From contig NC_085890.1 of the NCBI RefSeq assembly GCF_035222375.1, forward strand, positions 2,108,001 through 2,172,000: a stretch of DNA of 64,000 bases, in the 5' to 3' direction. The DNA comes from Podospora pseudocomata. Lineage: Eukaryota; Ascomycota; Sordariomycetes; Sordariales; Podosporaceae. The notes below the pieces were generated by a model. It saw only the letters and a program-made list of their open reading frames with translations. It was not told the DNA's origin and made no database searches. Below, one piece after another: positions 47,154 through 58,391 of the stretch; within the stretch, counting starts at the first letter, position 1; every line of letters begins with the position of its first letter. Made by a program: the position numbers and the translations under genes.

Positions 47154-50100
47154 CTACTGAGCCAGCTCCCTCAGTTTCCCCTTCTCCTCATCACTAAGAA
47201 GTTCAAACCAGTGCTGAAAGTTCGCCGTGTTTTCCTGCGCCGCCTTGACAAAGAACACCCTCAGGTACTCACCCGTCTCGTCGTTGCGTACCTTGTCGCC
47301 AAAGTCAAAGTTGCCCGCAGAGACGGCAGCGCCGAGGTTGACCAAGTCGTTGGTCTCATCCTCCCAGCCCTCGGACCCGTCGTCCGAGTCGAGGTCTGCA
47401 AACTGGGACGCCGCCGCAGCTGCTACCTTGGAGGCTGGCTGGGCTCCTGACGCGGTGACGAGGTCGTCGACGAGGAGCTTGAGGATCTTGAGCGGGGCAG
47501 GGATGATGGTGTATTGATCAGGCTCTGCTGGTTACGTAAGCTTTTATCACAGACATGGGAGAGAGGGGGAGGGTGAACTTACGCAACTTGGTCTGGGATC
47601 GTGTCCTAATGCGGTTGCCCTCGGGAATGATGAGTTGGCCCCTGACCTGAACCTGCGCGACGCGGGGGTCGTTGAGGGCGTAGACCTTGGAGAGGGCGAT
47701 GATGCTGTGACATGTCAGTATTTGTCTTTTGATGCGTCTTCAAGAATGTACTCACTTTCTCGCAGTCTCCTCATACCCCACAAAGTTGACCGAGTTCTCC
47801 AACCACTTGGTCAGCACAACCTGCAGGCCATTCTGCCCGTTTATGTTGATGCTGCTCAAGAACTCCACAACATCGTGAGCGCCCACCTCGGAAAGGCGAG
47901 CAAAGACCAGGATCAGAGACTGTATCAGACCAACATTCTGAGCGCTGTCGAGACGCTGCGCAACAGCCTGCAAAAGCTGTTGCAAAAAGGGACCAAGCCT
48001 CTCTTGGCCAGCCTTTTCGACGAGTTCGGCAGCAACACCACCAACTTCAGCGGCGGCATTATCCTCCAAGTTTTGACCAAGGAGACGGTCGATAATGTGG
48101 AGACAGACCTCCAACCCAGAACGGCCGTTTTCGTCTTGGTAGTTAAACATCTGCTGATGGTCGTGTTGGAGCATGTATTTGACAGCTTCGGCAGCCGGCC
48201 TAAGAACCTCAGCTTCGTCAGAAGACATAAGCAACCGATTGACCTTGGGAAGAACCGTGGCAACCAAGCCGGCGGGCAGCGGCTCAACACCAAAGTTGAG
48301 GAGAACGGCGAGAATCTCGGCCGCAATCGTAACCAGCGGCTCATCCTGAGTGAGATTGGCAACGTCAAAGGTGCTAGTGATAGAGGGCAGAGCCTTGCTG
48401 CAGAGGGCGGTATAGAGAGCTGGGTCTTCAATCTGTTGAATCCTCTCGGCAAGCTCGTAGAAAATATCGTTGACGAGGCCATCGACTTGAAGGTTGGCAG
48501 CACCATGCTTCACGACCAAGAACACCAAGTCGAGCGCCTTGCTCTCGGGCGAGAGGACAATACGATAGTCCATCTTGAACGCTGACCTAAGCGTGTCGAG
48601 GAGAGTGACAAGAAGATCCTCGGCATCGTCAAGATCGCTCATATCCTTGGATTCGAGGAATTGCTGGATAGCGACGATAATGGGCACTTGCGCTTCAATG
48701 GGAGCGCCACCGATAATGAAGCCTTCGACTGCCTTGACACAAGCTACCTGCACAAGCTCAGACTCGTCCTGGTTCATAGCGGTCATGACGGCGTCCAGCA
48801 AACCAAGAGCTGGCTCAAATGTCCTGGCCAAGGCACCAGCAACCAGATAGCCTCTAGCGCGCAACATGGGCAGGTCCTGCCTGCGAATGGCGTAGTTGAC
48901 AAGCTCCAGCCAGGCGTGGGACATGTCCAGTGGGATGTTCTTTTCGCAGTCATAAAAATCGTTGAAGAGGGAGATGAACAGGAAAAGAGCCGCCTCCTGC
49001 TTCTGCCAGCTTGGGTGCTCTCCCACGAAGAGTGTCTTGGTAAACGCATACAGCCCAACGAAGGCGTCCTCGCCCATCCACTCACCCATCTTGATGAGCA
49101 GGTCACCGCAGGCGGTTCTGGCCGTGTAGTTTGAGGACACGGACGTCTCCTCGGCAAGGTAGAGAGAAACATCAAGCTCCCAGAGGCCCTCCTCCTCTTG
49201 GCTGACCTGCCCGTACCTGACGAGGATCTCCATGAGTTCCAGAACCCAAGGCGTGTTGTGTACCGATCCGTGACTGGCAATCTCAGCCTCCAGCGACTTT
49301 GCCACAGGGCTTGCCCGCATGCACTGGTTAAGGAAGTCCAGCTCATCCAACACCAGGACGTCGACCGAATACGGAAGGCCATCTGTGTCTTCCAAGCGGC
49401 TCTGCGAATCGCTAGTAACATAGAGTGCTTCGTACACAGGTCCCAACCGCTTCAGCTCCTGCCATGTTACCGTGAAGAACTTGGGGCTCTGAGGCAAGAG
49501 AAGAGAACCAAATACGGTCTTGATCTTGATCAGAGTCTTGAGGACCTGGATCTTGAGCGCAACTGGGCCGTACCACTCCTCCGGTTGGTTATCCGCATTG
49601 GCAACATCTGGAAGCGGGCTGGAGACGACCTGCTCCATGAATGGAAGCCACCCAGACAAGACTTCATCGGCGAAGGCTTTAACCTCCTTCTTGTGGCCAT
49701 CCTTCACAACTTCCATCAGGTCGAAGCAGGCGCGCAAGACAGCGACAGCCAGCGCACGATGCTGAGACTTGCGGTTTACGTTCAAGGCCACCTCGTAGCA
49801 TGCCGTAATAATGTCGCGGGCCAAGCTAAAGAATTGCTCATCGGTGATGGCCTCCTCTACAAGGTCCTGCAAAATTCGAAGAGCGCCATGGAGCTGAGCA
49901 TCGTTGCCAGTGGGCATAATACCCAGTACGGTGGGCAGGAGGTTGGGCCAGTTGTGTGGGAAGTCGGCGACGGCGATCTTCGAAATAAGAAGACTGTTAC
50001 ACAAGGGGTGTTAGCTCCTCCTTCCCTGTTCTCCAACAGCTAGCATCCTTGCCCGTGGAGGGGTCTTGTGTCTTGTTTTACCTGGCCGAGACCTTGACCT

Positions 50101-50422
50101 TGCGCTCATCCTGCTCATCCTCGGGAGCTATGGCGAGGTTGAGAATAGTAGTCTTCAAATACTCTTTGGTCTCGTCGGAAATGGGCACATGGTCCGGATC
50201 ATTGCCCTCGGGTTGCCAGTTCTTCTCAACAAATCTGCGGAGGGCACTCAGGGATGCCTGTCGGATTCCGACCGCGAGCTGCTGTGATAGGCCGATGCGT
50301 GTGAGTGCTAGAGGAAAGTCGGGGTTCCTTTGGGCATGTTGGAGTTCGAGCTCGGCCTGTTTTCGAGGCGCTTCTTGGGGCTTTTGCGTGTCGACAAGGA
50401 CCCGGACGAGATGGGCGTCCAT
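47154..50422 (-). CDS. kap114: Importin-9 type karyopherin Kap114
   Basis: Kap114/importin-9 carries histones, TBP and other cargoes into the nucleus. Four minus-strand exons, 50,082-50,422, 47,756-49,993, 47,583-47,704 and 47,154-47,527, encode 1,024 aa, the usual length. The N-terminal importin-beta domain is split by the first intron; the second exon opens SLLISKIAVADFPHNWPNLLP, a characteristic importin HEAT-repeat motif. HEAT repeats fill the rest. An acidic insert near the C-terminus (FADLDSDDGSEGWEDETND) and the end HWFELLSDEEKGKLRELAQ are typical of this subfamily. The last intron ends in a tandem CAGCAG acceptor; use of the second AG would drop one codon-sized unit. The gene shares a 0.59 kb promoter with rev7. 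Confidence 0.94.
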
Positions 50423-51012
50423 GGTAGACGGCTGGAGCTCGGAATAATAATTCGCGGGGAATTGGGGGGGTTACGCCGTATTCGATAAGAGCTGTCACAG
50501 CTGGTGTTGTTGTATAAGAGTAGACAGGATCTTGCTGTCCACGTTTTCGGAATACTTTTAGGCAACTCTGAACGACACAGTGAGCTGCTGTCAGAACGTG
50601 ACGGGACTGTCTCGAAATATCAGAATAGCGGTGTTATCCGAAGGTGGGGTTGCATTTCAGAAGACTGACGCCTCCTCCAAAATCTCGAGTGGAGCGCTGG
50701 ACCTCGAAGCTTAAGAGGTTAATTGGCAGAGCAGGGGCACGCGCCAGACGTGGGGAAGGCGGACAGAATAGTCCAGCTTTTCCCCGCCCAGTAACTCTCT
50801 TTCTTGTACAAGCTACCGGTCACATGCTTTGGCGTTGCGGAATGCACGACTCGTCGCGTCTCCCACCAAACAATGGAAACCCCTCCATTCGCTCTCGTAT
50901 AAGCATCAGAACCAGATTCAACAACAGCCACAGCGCTTAGTGTCAAATCCCCGAATACATCACGTCTCATCATATACCCTGAAGCCCAAAATAACCTCCT
51001 TTCATGGTCACC
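50423..51012. other. Divergent promoter spacer between kap114 and rev7
   Basis: 590 bp that drives both genes. No specific motif recognised. Confidence 0.55.
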
Positions 51013-51919
51013 ATGGCCGACGAATCCTCCTTCCTCCCCATAGACCAATCCCACATCCTCCTCACATCATTCAACACCTTCCTCACCGTCGCCATCCACA
51101 ACATCCTCTTCTACCGCCGTCTCTACCCCCCCGAAACCTTCCTCTCGGCCCGCGCCTACAACCTCCCCGTCCACCAAAACCGTCACCCAAAAGTATGCAC
51201 CTGGATCACCGACGCCGTCTCCTCCGTCGCCGCCCAGCTATCATCAGGCAAAGTCTACCTCATAGCAGTAGTAATCCACTCCCCTCTCGACCCTTTCCCC
51301 CTCTCCTTCCCCCCCTCCCCATCCCCCATCCCTCCCGGCTCAGTCCTAGAACGCTACACATTCGACACCTCCCACTTCCCAACCTGGACAACCCCCTCCA
51401 TGGCCACCCACGCCCGGATCCTGCAAAAGGACTTCCGCTCCGAAGTCACCCGTGAGCCGTTACTCAACCACCCCTCCCTTAACCTCACCAACCTCAACGA
51501 GCAATTCCGGGCTTGCCTCCTCAAGATGGCGCAGGCGATGGAGCGGTTGAGTCCGATACCAGAGGGATGCACGTTCACGCTAGCTGTAGAGCTGAAAGAT
51601 GACGCTGCGGCTCCCATCGGTGTAAGTGAACTTTTTCCTTTGTCTAAATATGGTCGGTAATGGTGCTAATAACCGAGGCCAGCGCCATCAAGAATGGATC
51701 CCCTCAGAACCAACTGATCCTCCACCAGAGCCACAAGACAGAAAAGGCAAGGGGGGGTGCGTCACCTCAGTGGCATCCAGGGCAGAAACCGGGGTAGCAG
51801 CCAAAACTACACCAGTCAGGGTGGTAGAGGCTGGACCGCTGTGGTTTGAGTGCTGGGTTGAGGAGTCGAGGGCAAAGGTTGGGTTGATGGAATTTACGGC
51901 TGCGCAAGAGAGAGTGTGA
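51013..51919 (+). CDS. rev7: HORMA-domain protein Rev7 (MAD2B)
   Basis: Rev7 is the accessory subunit of DNA polymerase zeta (with Rev3) in translesion synthesis and takes part in repair choice in animals. Exons 51,013-51,621 and 51,683-51,919 encode 281 aa; the intron has GTAAGT and GGCCAG borders with a TGCTAATAA branch site. The HORMA fold starts at ILLTSFNTFLTVAIHNILFYRRLYP, followed by RAYNLPVHQNRHPKVCTWI, the REV7 pattern. GSVLERYTFD is in the beta-sheet core, and the end WFECWVEESRAKV is the safety-belt region. Two Met codons (51,004 and 51,013) compete; the second has a better context (CACCATGG). The coding strand switches from C-rich to G-rich near 51,520. Confidence 0.9.
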
Positions 51920-52693
51920 GGGGTATGGCATGGGTTGTTTGTCCGTGTCTGGGACTTTCGGTTGGCGTTCAGGTTGCAAGTGTTCATTTGGCTTAGTGAT
52001 ACCCCCAGGACTGGAAAATAGAAACAGGTCCTCGTTTTATTATTACACGCACGCTATCTAATGTTTTCAGTAGCTCAGCAAATGCCTCACAATGGGCTGG
52101 AATAGATCACGCCCTCACAACTTGGGAGGCTGTTGTGTCCCGCCTCATAAGCAACCCCCGACTCACACCCAACATGACGAAAGACCCACAAAACTGGAAA
52201 TCCAAAAAAATCCAAAAACATACAACACCGAGGATTCCCCAGTGGTCACCCACCTGAGTACTGATTCGGCTCTCAGCCATTTGACGAGGGCAGAGCGGAC
52301 GGGATGCCGTATTTTTAGCTGGATATGGTCGTATGTGCTAGTCAAGTTCAGAATTGGGGTCCATAGTGCGCTTTGCAACATCCCACTGGTATTGTCAGTC
52401 AGTGATGGTGAATAAACCACACCTACATGTTCACAAGTCATGATCAAAAGACACAACAAAACACTAATGGTCCATATTCCATCCCCCCTTTGGCCTCGCC
52501 AAATCTCTACCCTATATCCCTACAACAATTCCAACAAAACAAAAAATACAAATCCTATCCCAATACAACAAACACCCCCAACGCCTCGCCTTGCAAGTGA
52601 TGTCCCAACAAGTTTATCCCTTTCCCTCACCATTTTTTCATCTCCCCTGTAACCCCCTCTCCTCCTTTCATATGTATTATTACCCGCCTCACA
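51920..52693. other. Convergent spacer between rev7 and the Rho GEF gene
   Basis: 774 bp holding the 3' flanks. Short A-rich and C-rich stretches; no gene supported. Confidence 0.55.
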
Positions 52694-55600
52694 TTAAGTA
52701 TCCCCCCCCTGATGCCCCTCCCTCACACTCCCCTTCAACACCCCCCTCAAACTAACCACCTCCCTCTTCAACCTCGCATTCTCCCTCTTCACCCTCCCCA
52801 TCTCCTCCCCCTGCTCCCTCAATCTTCCCACCAGCTCCTCCTTCCCCTCCTGCCCCTTCCCCTTGATCGCCTTTACAATCTTCCCCAACTCCCCATTAAA
52901 CTTTTCATACAGCAGCTCATTCTCCGCCGTTGCCTCCTTATACAACTGATCAATCGCCTTGACCTTCATCTCCATCCCCCTCAGCGTGTCCTCCAAGTCC
53001 TTCTCCAGCTGCTGCTTCCTCTGCTCCAATTCTATCAGCGCCAGAGGGACCTTCTCCTCCAGAGTCTTGACCGCAAGCGTCAACTTTCGAAAGTCAAGAG
53101 TAGATGAGCGGGGCAGCGACGACCCCCCTAGGCGCGCCATGTCCTCTTCTATGCGGGAGAGTTCCGACTTAAGCGAAGCGTCGACTTCGTCGATGGCTTT
53201 CTTTTCTGTTTGCAATCTCTCGCGGAGCTTCTGCGGGGATTGCAGACGGAGTCTTTGGCCTGGTGTGCTCGGCGTGCGGGGAATGCTGCTCGTCCCAGTG
53301 CCGGGTCTGACATTGGCGGGTGACTCGAGCGGCGGAGGAAAAATTGTCGCCCCTGGGATCCTCGAATTGGGCTTCAGGGTAGGGATCTGCGAAATGGCGA
53401 TGGTTCTAGCACGCGCTCTGTCGTAGCTCGTCTTCCCTGAGTCTTCCTCTGACCCGTCCCCTTCTTTTTCTGATGGGGTTTTTATATCGTGGTGGAGAAT
53501 GGGATCGTTCTCCTTTTGTCGGGAGGAGCGGAAAGTGCTTGTGCTGCTGGATGGTGGCTGTGGACTGATGGGTATCCTGGACGGTGAGGCTTTGGTGGGG
53601 GAGGTGGAGACTCTCGAAAAAACCATTGACTGAGGACGGGGTGTGGAGTTGAACTTTTCGGCGGTCTGCTGCCTGCTGACACGAAGAGGCATAAGTTGTT
53701 CTTCTGGATCATCGATGTTGGCGGCAGCCAAAAGAGTTTTGAGGTCCGAGAGCGAGCTACGGCGCTTCTTTTTGACCAGTTTTGTCTCGGTCGGCTCGTC
53801 GTGCGGTTCACCAATGGTCTCGAGATACCGGTTAGAGCTACCCGGCCGGTGCTCAATGTCATCGAATGCCCCGGCAATAGGTGGCCTGTCCCTAGATGCT
53901 GGCCTCCGGAGCCTGCCCTGAGTAGGGAAGTTCAGGCTCATGTCAATGGACTTTGACCTGCTGTTTTTGCCAAGACTGGCACTCTCACCGGGCACAGGGG
54001 CCTTGCTGGCGTGCTTGCTCAACGTCCTCCACACCGAAGGCCGCTCATCATTCTTGCTGTTTTGGCGCAGCAGTGTGTCGAAACCAAACTTCCTGCGCAG
54101 CGACGACGTGTTGGATGTCACAGACCCCGACTGAGACTTGTGGCTCCGGCCGGTTGCGTGCAGCGACTCGAAAGATCTGTTGTTCATCAACATCTGCATG
54201 GTGACACTCAAGTGGTTCTCCTCAAAGATGCGATCGACATCCTCCACCATTCTATCAAGGAGGTTGATATAGTTTGGTGCGGTGTCGTCGTCAACCAACA
54301 GTTCGGCAAAAGCAAGCGTCAAGGCGCCTCTGTCACCGTCATTGGAGCAGCCATCCAAGAGATCAGCCAGAAGCTTGATCAAAGCGGTGAATGCTCGTCG
54401 GTTTTGAGGGGCCATGTCGCTGAAAATAAACCTAACAAAATCTGCGAAATCCCCCACAACTTTCTTGGAGGCACGGATCTGCAGAGCTTCAAGCGCCTGC
54501 ATGGTCATGATAGGCCCAATCTGCTCGCGCCAGGCGATGCGGACAAACTTTTCGAATGCGCAAAAGATCACCTCGGTGCCAAGCTCTTGGGCGGCTTCGA
54601 GGTCAAAGGGAAATTCGATCAATCGGTTGTAGAGGTCGTTGATAGCGAGCTCATCAGCCATTGATCTGTTAAGCAACGTGCGGCCGATGAAGTAGCCCTT
54701 CCGAGCCTGCATGTTGGCCACATATCCTGTAAATGTTTGCTCCAGGCGCACAAGAGGGTTTTCCGGCCGCTCCTCCTCCATGGTGATACGAGGAATGCCC
54801 TGCTCTCTGGATGATACAGACGAGTTCAGTACAGTAGGTTCTCTGTCACGTTCTCTTTCTCGTTCCCTTTCCCGCTCCTTCTCTCTTTCGGACCGCATCC
54901 TGGCAGAGTTGGTCCTTCTGTGCTTCGACCCATTGACTGGTGTCGAATCGGTACCGTTGGATGACGCGCTGCTGTTTCCAGACAGGAAGCTGGAGAGCAT
55001 CTTGACCGGCGATGACGAGAGGAATGATCTCGAACTGGCCTTCTCCACCTTCGGTGCCATGTTGATGGCCCGTATTACCTTGGTGTAATATGACACCAAT
55101 GCGGGGACAAGCCTGGGGTTGGCTACACTGAATTGCGAGCTCAGCAACTGGACAATTCTTCGGGACAGGGTCGGGAGGAAGTCCTCCAGAGCAATGTCGT
55201 CGGTAAACCTTTTGCCATTGAGGCCAATGGTGTTCATCGATATCCTCTTCATGTCGCCGCATCGGACCTCGGTCACAATCTCCACACCGTAATGGCCGAC
55301 AGGCGCGCCCTTGGTGCCATTCTCGATGTCAAGTACGACGCGTATTGGCGCTGGCTCCCTGCGGCCCTCGATTAGTTGATGCGCGCCCTCCTGAAAGACT
55401 GCGGCATGCAGGCCGAACTGGGCATCCTGCATCTTGACGGAACGCAGGGTCCATGCAGGGTCCTCCCGTTCCTTTTCCGAAAATCTTCCTTCGATTCTGG
55501 CCTTGACAATGTCCTCGGTCCACTTTTTGGCCTTGCCTTCGTAGTGCTCGCGAAGGAGAAAACACCTGGTCGTGATGGCCTTGCTGGTGAAATACTCGCC

Positions 55601-57397
55601 GGCGTGGGCGCCCTTCATTTCCTGGGTCGACGTCATCCAAATCAGCCGCCCATCTATGGACTCGGTGAAGCGGACGTCGGCCAGGCTGTGCCATCCAGTA
55701 AAGGCAAACTCCCAGGAGCCCTGTCCGCCAGCAGCATTGGTCATGGCTGCCAACAACCCTGCAGGTGACGGCTTGTCGATCTCCTTCAAGAAGTCCCGAG
55801 CTGTCCTCTCAGAATCCCCCTTCTTCTGCAGAATGACAACACAATCCGAAAACAGCAGCAGAATGCCTGGTCTGTCGGGAATATCGTCATCGATGTAGGG
55901 GGCAGCCAGCTCCACAAAGTCGACAGCCAGGATCAATCGTCCTTGAGGCTCGAGGTCTGCTGGCCAACACTCGACCATTGTGCGCAATCGATGCGTGACA
56001 TGTGGCTTGTCTGGTAATGGGTCGTCCATGGAGCAGATGTTTGTGATGATATCCCTTGCTCGCAGCAAAACTTGCAGCGCCGGGTGTGTTATTGGAAGGC
56101 AGGCAACGATCTGATCGATGAACAAGTTGTACCGGGGAAGCCTCTGGACCGGTTCAATCAGCAGCGACCGGATCGTCTGTTCACCTGTCTGCACCACCCT
56201 CTGCCGGAAACTCGACTGCTGGTCGAGGAAATTGTTGAGGAGCTTGGGGAAGTTTTGACTGGCTCGGATGTAGTCCTGGTAGCACTCGGTGAACTTTGGA
56301 AACCAGTCGAGAAATAATCTCGCCATCGCCAGAGCACCGCTTGGATCCTTGGCCTTGTTTGGGCTGTTGAGACGCGTCAGAGGAAATGGTGTCTCCATGT
56401 CTTTCATGGCCTCCTCTTCACTTTCGTCCATGACTCGGCGGAGCTCTTCCATGAATGCCGAGTTGACCTCGAGAATCGCCTGTGCTGACTTGGGGAACAG
56501 CCTCTCTACCTCCTCCTCCGAAGGACTGATGCTCCCTGCCGACCTTTCCTTGGCCTTTTTGTAAAAGTCGACCGCGATGTTGTTGACCAGCTCGTTAAGC
56601 TTGAGAACATAACGCTCCTCCGTGTCCACCAATTCGCCCATCTTCATGCGCAGCTCCACCTTTTGGTTCTTGGAGAACGACTTGCTGCGGTTCAACGAGG
56701 TTGGTCGTGATGGCGCGCGCCGCAGCTTCGATGTTGGCAAAAACACCGGCTCTCCGAACAATTTGACTATTTGGTTGTATCCGCCATATTGTCTCAACGT
56801 CGGATCCAAAATATCGTCTTCATCTTCTGGTACCTCTTCCAAGTCGGCATTTCCTAGCGGCACGATCGATCCAGGCGGTAAAACAAGATCCATATCCACA
56901 CAGCCGATGTGCTGCGTCTGGAGCGCGTCTCCTAGAATATCCACCACCTCGGTCGTATTTTCTGCTTGGACAGCAGCCTTGGCCAGATCTGCCGCGTGCT
57001 GTTCTCCAAACATTGCCGGCGCCGAACCTGGCCGACGAGCGCGTGTCGAGTACGCATTCTTCAAATATGTCTTCACCGCCTCGGGCAACTCGCTGAAATA
57101 CTTGTACAACCCAAAGGCCAGTCCTCGGCAGACCTCATCTCCCTGAAATTCCCGTGGCAAGTGCGCGACTACGCTGTAGAAAGGAGAGTTGGGTGAGACA
57201 GTGATACGCGGAAAAGATACGAAGCCGGCCGGGCTGTAGATGTGTATCTGGATTCGCGAGCTGTTGAGCGTGTAATTGGCTGTCGTCGAGGGACCGTGGA
57301 AGATGAGGACTGGCAGGTGGCCCATCAAGGGGTCGCTGGCATAGTAAAGAGTGACATGTTCTGGCGACAGCGCCAGCTCCTCGGTGACACGAACCAT
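52694..57397 (-). CDS. Large Rho guanine-nucleotide exchange factor (DH-PH with RhoGAP-like region)
   Basis: A single exon of 1,567 aa. An N-terminal unnamed region begins MVRVTEELALSPEHVTLYYA. The DH domain spans about 251-455, with LRMKMGELVDTEERYVLKL and the diagnostic helix LLIEPVQRLPRYNLFIDQI (412-430). A PH-like segment follows (about 480-650, GILLLFSDCVVIL). Residues about 890-1,062 resemble a RhoGAP alpha-helical fold, with RMADEL-type helices and a long helical bundle, but I do not see the arginine-finger signature, so GAP activity is doubtful. The rest is Ser/Arg-rich and disordered, ending in a coiled coil (ENELLYEKFNGELGKIVKAI onward). Filamentous fungi have a DH protein named BUD3 that activates Rho4 at septa, of similar size; this could be its orthologue, but I could not confirm that. 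Confidence 0.8.
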   Translation of the reverse strand: MVRVTEELALSPEHVTLYYASDPLMGHLPVLIFHGPSTTANYTLNSSRIQIHIYSPAGFVSFPRITVSPNSPFYSVVAHLPREFQGDEVCRGLAFGLYKYFSELPEAVKTYLKNAYSTRARRPGSAPAMFGEQHAADLAKAAVQAENTTEVVDILGDALQTQHIGCVDMDLVLPPGSIVPLGNADLEEVPEDEDDILDPTLRQYGGYNQIVKLFGEPVFLPTSKLRRAPSRPTSLNRSKSFSKNQKVELRMKMGELVDTEERYVLKLNELVNNIAVDFYKKAKERSAGSISPSEEEVERLFPKSAQAILEVNSAFMEELRRVMDESEEEAMKDMETPFPLTRLNSPNKAKDPSGALAMARLFLDWFPKFTECYQDYIRASQNFPKLLNNFLDQQSSFRQRVVQTGEQTIRSLLIEPVQRLPRYNLFIDQIVACLPITHPALQVLLRARDIITNICSMDDPLPDKPHVTHRLRTMVECWPADLEPQGRLILAVDFVELAAPYIDDDIPDRPGILLLFSDCVVILQKKGDSERTARDFLKEIDKPSPAGLLAAMTNAAGGQGSWEFAFTGWHSLADVRFTESIDGRLIWMTSTQEMKGAHAGEYFTSKAITTRCFLLREHYEGKAKKWTEDIVKARIEGRFSEKEREDPAWTLRSVKMQDAQFGLHAAVFQEGAHQLIEGRREPAPIRVVLDIENGTKGAPVGHYGVEIVTEVRCGDMKRISMNTIGLNGKRFTDDIALEDFLPTLSRRIVQLLSSQFSVANPRLVPALVSYYTKVIRAINMAPKVEKASSRSFLSSSPVKMLSSFLSGNSSASSNGTDSTPVNGSKHRRTNSARMRSEREKERERERERERDREPTVLNSSVSSREQGIPRITMEEERPENPLVRLEQTFTGYVANMQARKGYFIGRTLLNRSMADELAINDLYNRLIEFPFDLEAAQELGTEVIFCAFEKFVRIAWREQIGPIMTMQALEALQIRASKKVVGDFADFVRFIFSDMAPQNRRAFTALIKLLADLLDGCSNDGDRGALTLAFAELLVDDDTAPNYINLLDRMVEDVDRIFEENHLSVTMQMLMNNRSFESLHATGRSHKSQSGSVTSNTSSLRRKFGFDTLLRQNSKNDERPSVWRTLSKHASKAPVPGESASLGKNSRSKSIDMSLNFPTQGRLRRPASRDRPPIAGAFDDIEHRPGSSNRYLETIGEPHDEPTETKLVKKKRRSSLSDLKTLLAAANIDDPEEQLMPLRVSRQQTAEKFNSTPRPQSMVFSRVSTSPTKASPSRIPISPQPPSSSTSTFRSSRQKENDPILHHDIKTPSEKEGDGSEEDSGKTSYDRARARTIAISQIPTLKPNSRIPGATIFPPPLESPANVRPGTGTSSIPRTPSTPGQRLRLQSPQKLRERLQTEKKAIDEVDASLKSELSRIEEDMARLGGSSLPRSSTLDFRKLTLAVKTLEEKVPLALIELEQRKQQLEKDLEDTLRGMEMKVKAIDQLYKEATAENELLYEKFNGELGKIVKAIKGKGQEGKEELVGRLREQGEEMGRVKRENARLKREVVSLRGVLKGSVREGHQGGDT

Positions 57398-57556
57398 GGT
57401 GGTTTCAATTGGTCGCGATCATGGCGGTTTGAGGACAGCCTAGGGGAGGAGTGAGTGAAGGAGCGCGAGCGAGTCTGTTCGTTCTTGGCCAGAGATGGAT
57501 TGAGATTGGCGGTGGAGAGGACAGACAGATAGACAAGGTCGGTCGGGGGAGGCTGG

Positions 57557-57584
57557 GGTCGGTCGGTCGGTCGGTCGGTCGGTC
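57557..57584. repeat. (GGTC)7 tetranucleotide microsatellite
   Basis: Seven perfect units in the leader of the Rho GEF gene. Confidence 0.93.
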
Positions 57585-57644
57585 GGGCAAGTCGGGTGAG
57601 TGGTGAGTGGTGGGGTGGTGTCGGGCGCAAATGCACAAGTATGA

Positions 57645-57664
57645 ATGTATGTATGTATGTATGT
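57645..57664. repeat. (ATGT)5 tetranucleotide microsatellite
   Basis: Five perfect units, 60 bp from the GGTC repeat. Confidence 0.92.
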
Positions 57665-58391
57665 AAACAGAGAGGCGGCGCTCGCAGGGAAACGGGCGGC
57701 TGCAGGATGCTGGCTGGACCTTGGATGTTGCTGCAGCGCGGCGCAGGGCGTTGATGATGTGAGCAGCAGCAAACGGGACGCAGCGGTTGCACAGACGAGA
57801 TGCAGGTCGAGGAGCCACTTCTGCTCCTTAGCTGCTTATGGGGAGTCCACCAGCCCACAGCTGATGACCCAGACCGCGTTCCCGGTTTGCAGCTAGAAAA
57901 CTAGAAAACTGGAAAACCACCGTCTACAATCTTCTGTTGCCCTCAAAAGAAGGCTGGGAATTGCGTCACCGAGTGGATGGGCCCTGAATAGCTACAGATT
58001 CCGACCTTCTAAAACCCCGCAATGGCCAACCTCGAATTCTTGGTTGATGCAGCTCCCCCGGCCTCTCCCCTGTCCGCCATCGGCCACCGCCGCAGCCAAT
58101 TGAGGCTGAACCCGAGCTTGGGCCACCTCTTCTTCCGCCTCTGTCTGCATCGCCAAGCCGACTGAAACGCACCCTAGACCATGTCGGGTCGCTGACACCA
58201 ACCTCCTCAAAAACGGCAAAAGGAAAACAATCCCATCCTTTGTTGTTCAGGGGCAACCACAGTGCCTTGGCACTCAGCCCTATCAGATCTACGAGCTGGA
58301 GGGGATTGAACTCCGGTGCCACCAAAGCCAAAGAACAGCTACAGAAAGATATGTGTGCTTCTTTGAAGTTTAGCTATATTCTGGACTGAAA

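Larger units (their letters stand above)
57398..58391. other. Promoter and leader of the Rho GEF gene
   Basis: About 1 kb with GGTC and ATGT microsatellites and C-rich leader on the minus strand. A short ATG frame (58,021-58,164, MANLEFLVDAAPPASPL) is not supported as a gene. Confidence 0.5.

Noticed and set aside
47635-48585. 316-codon plus-strand open frame
   Set aside because: Antisense to kap114 and crossing its introns; no coding evidence.
58250-58325. Possible tRNA on the minus strand (TTCAATCCCC next to a TGGTGGCACC segment)
   Set aside because: The T-arm does not pair and no matching anticodon or D arm is present.
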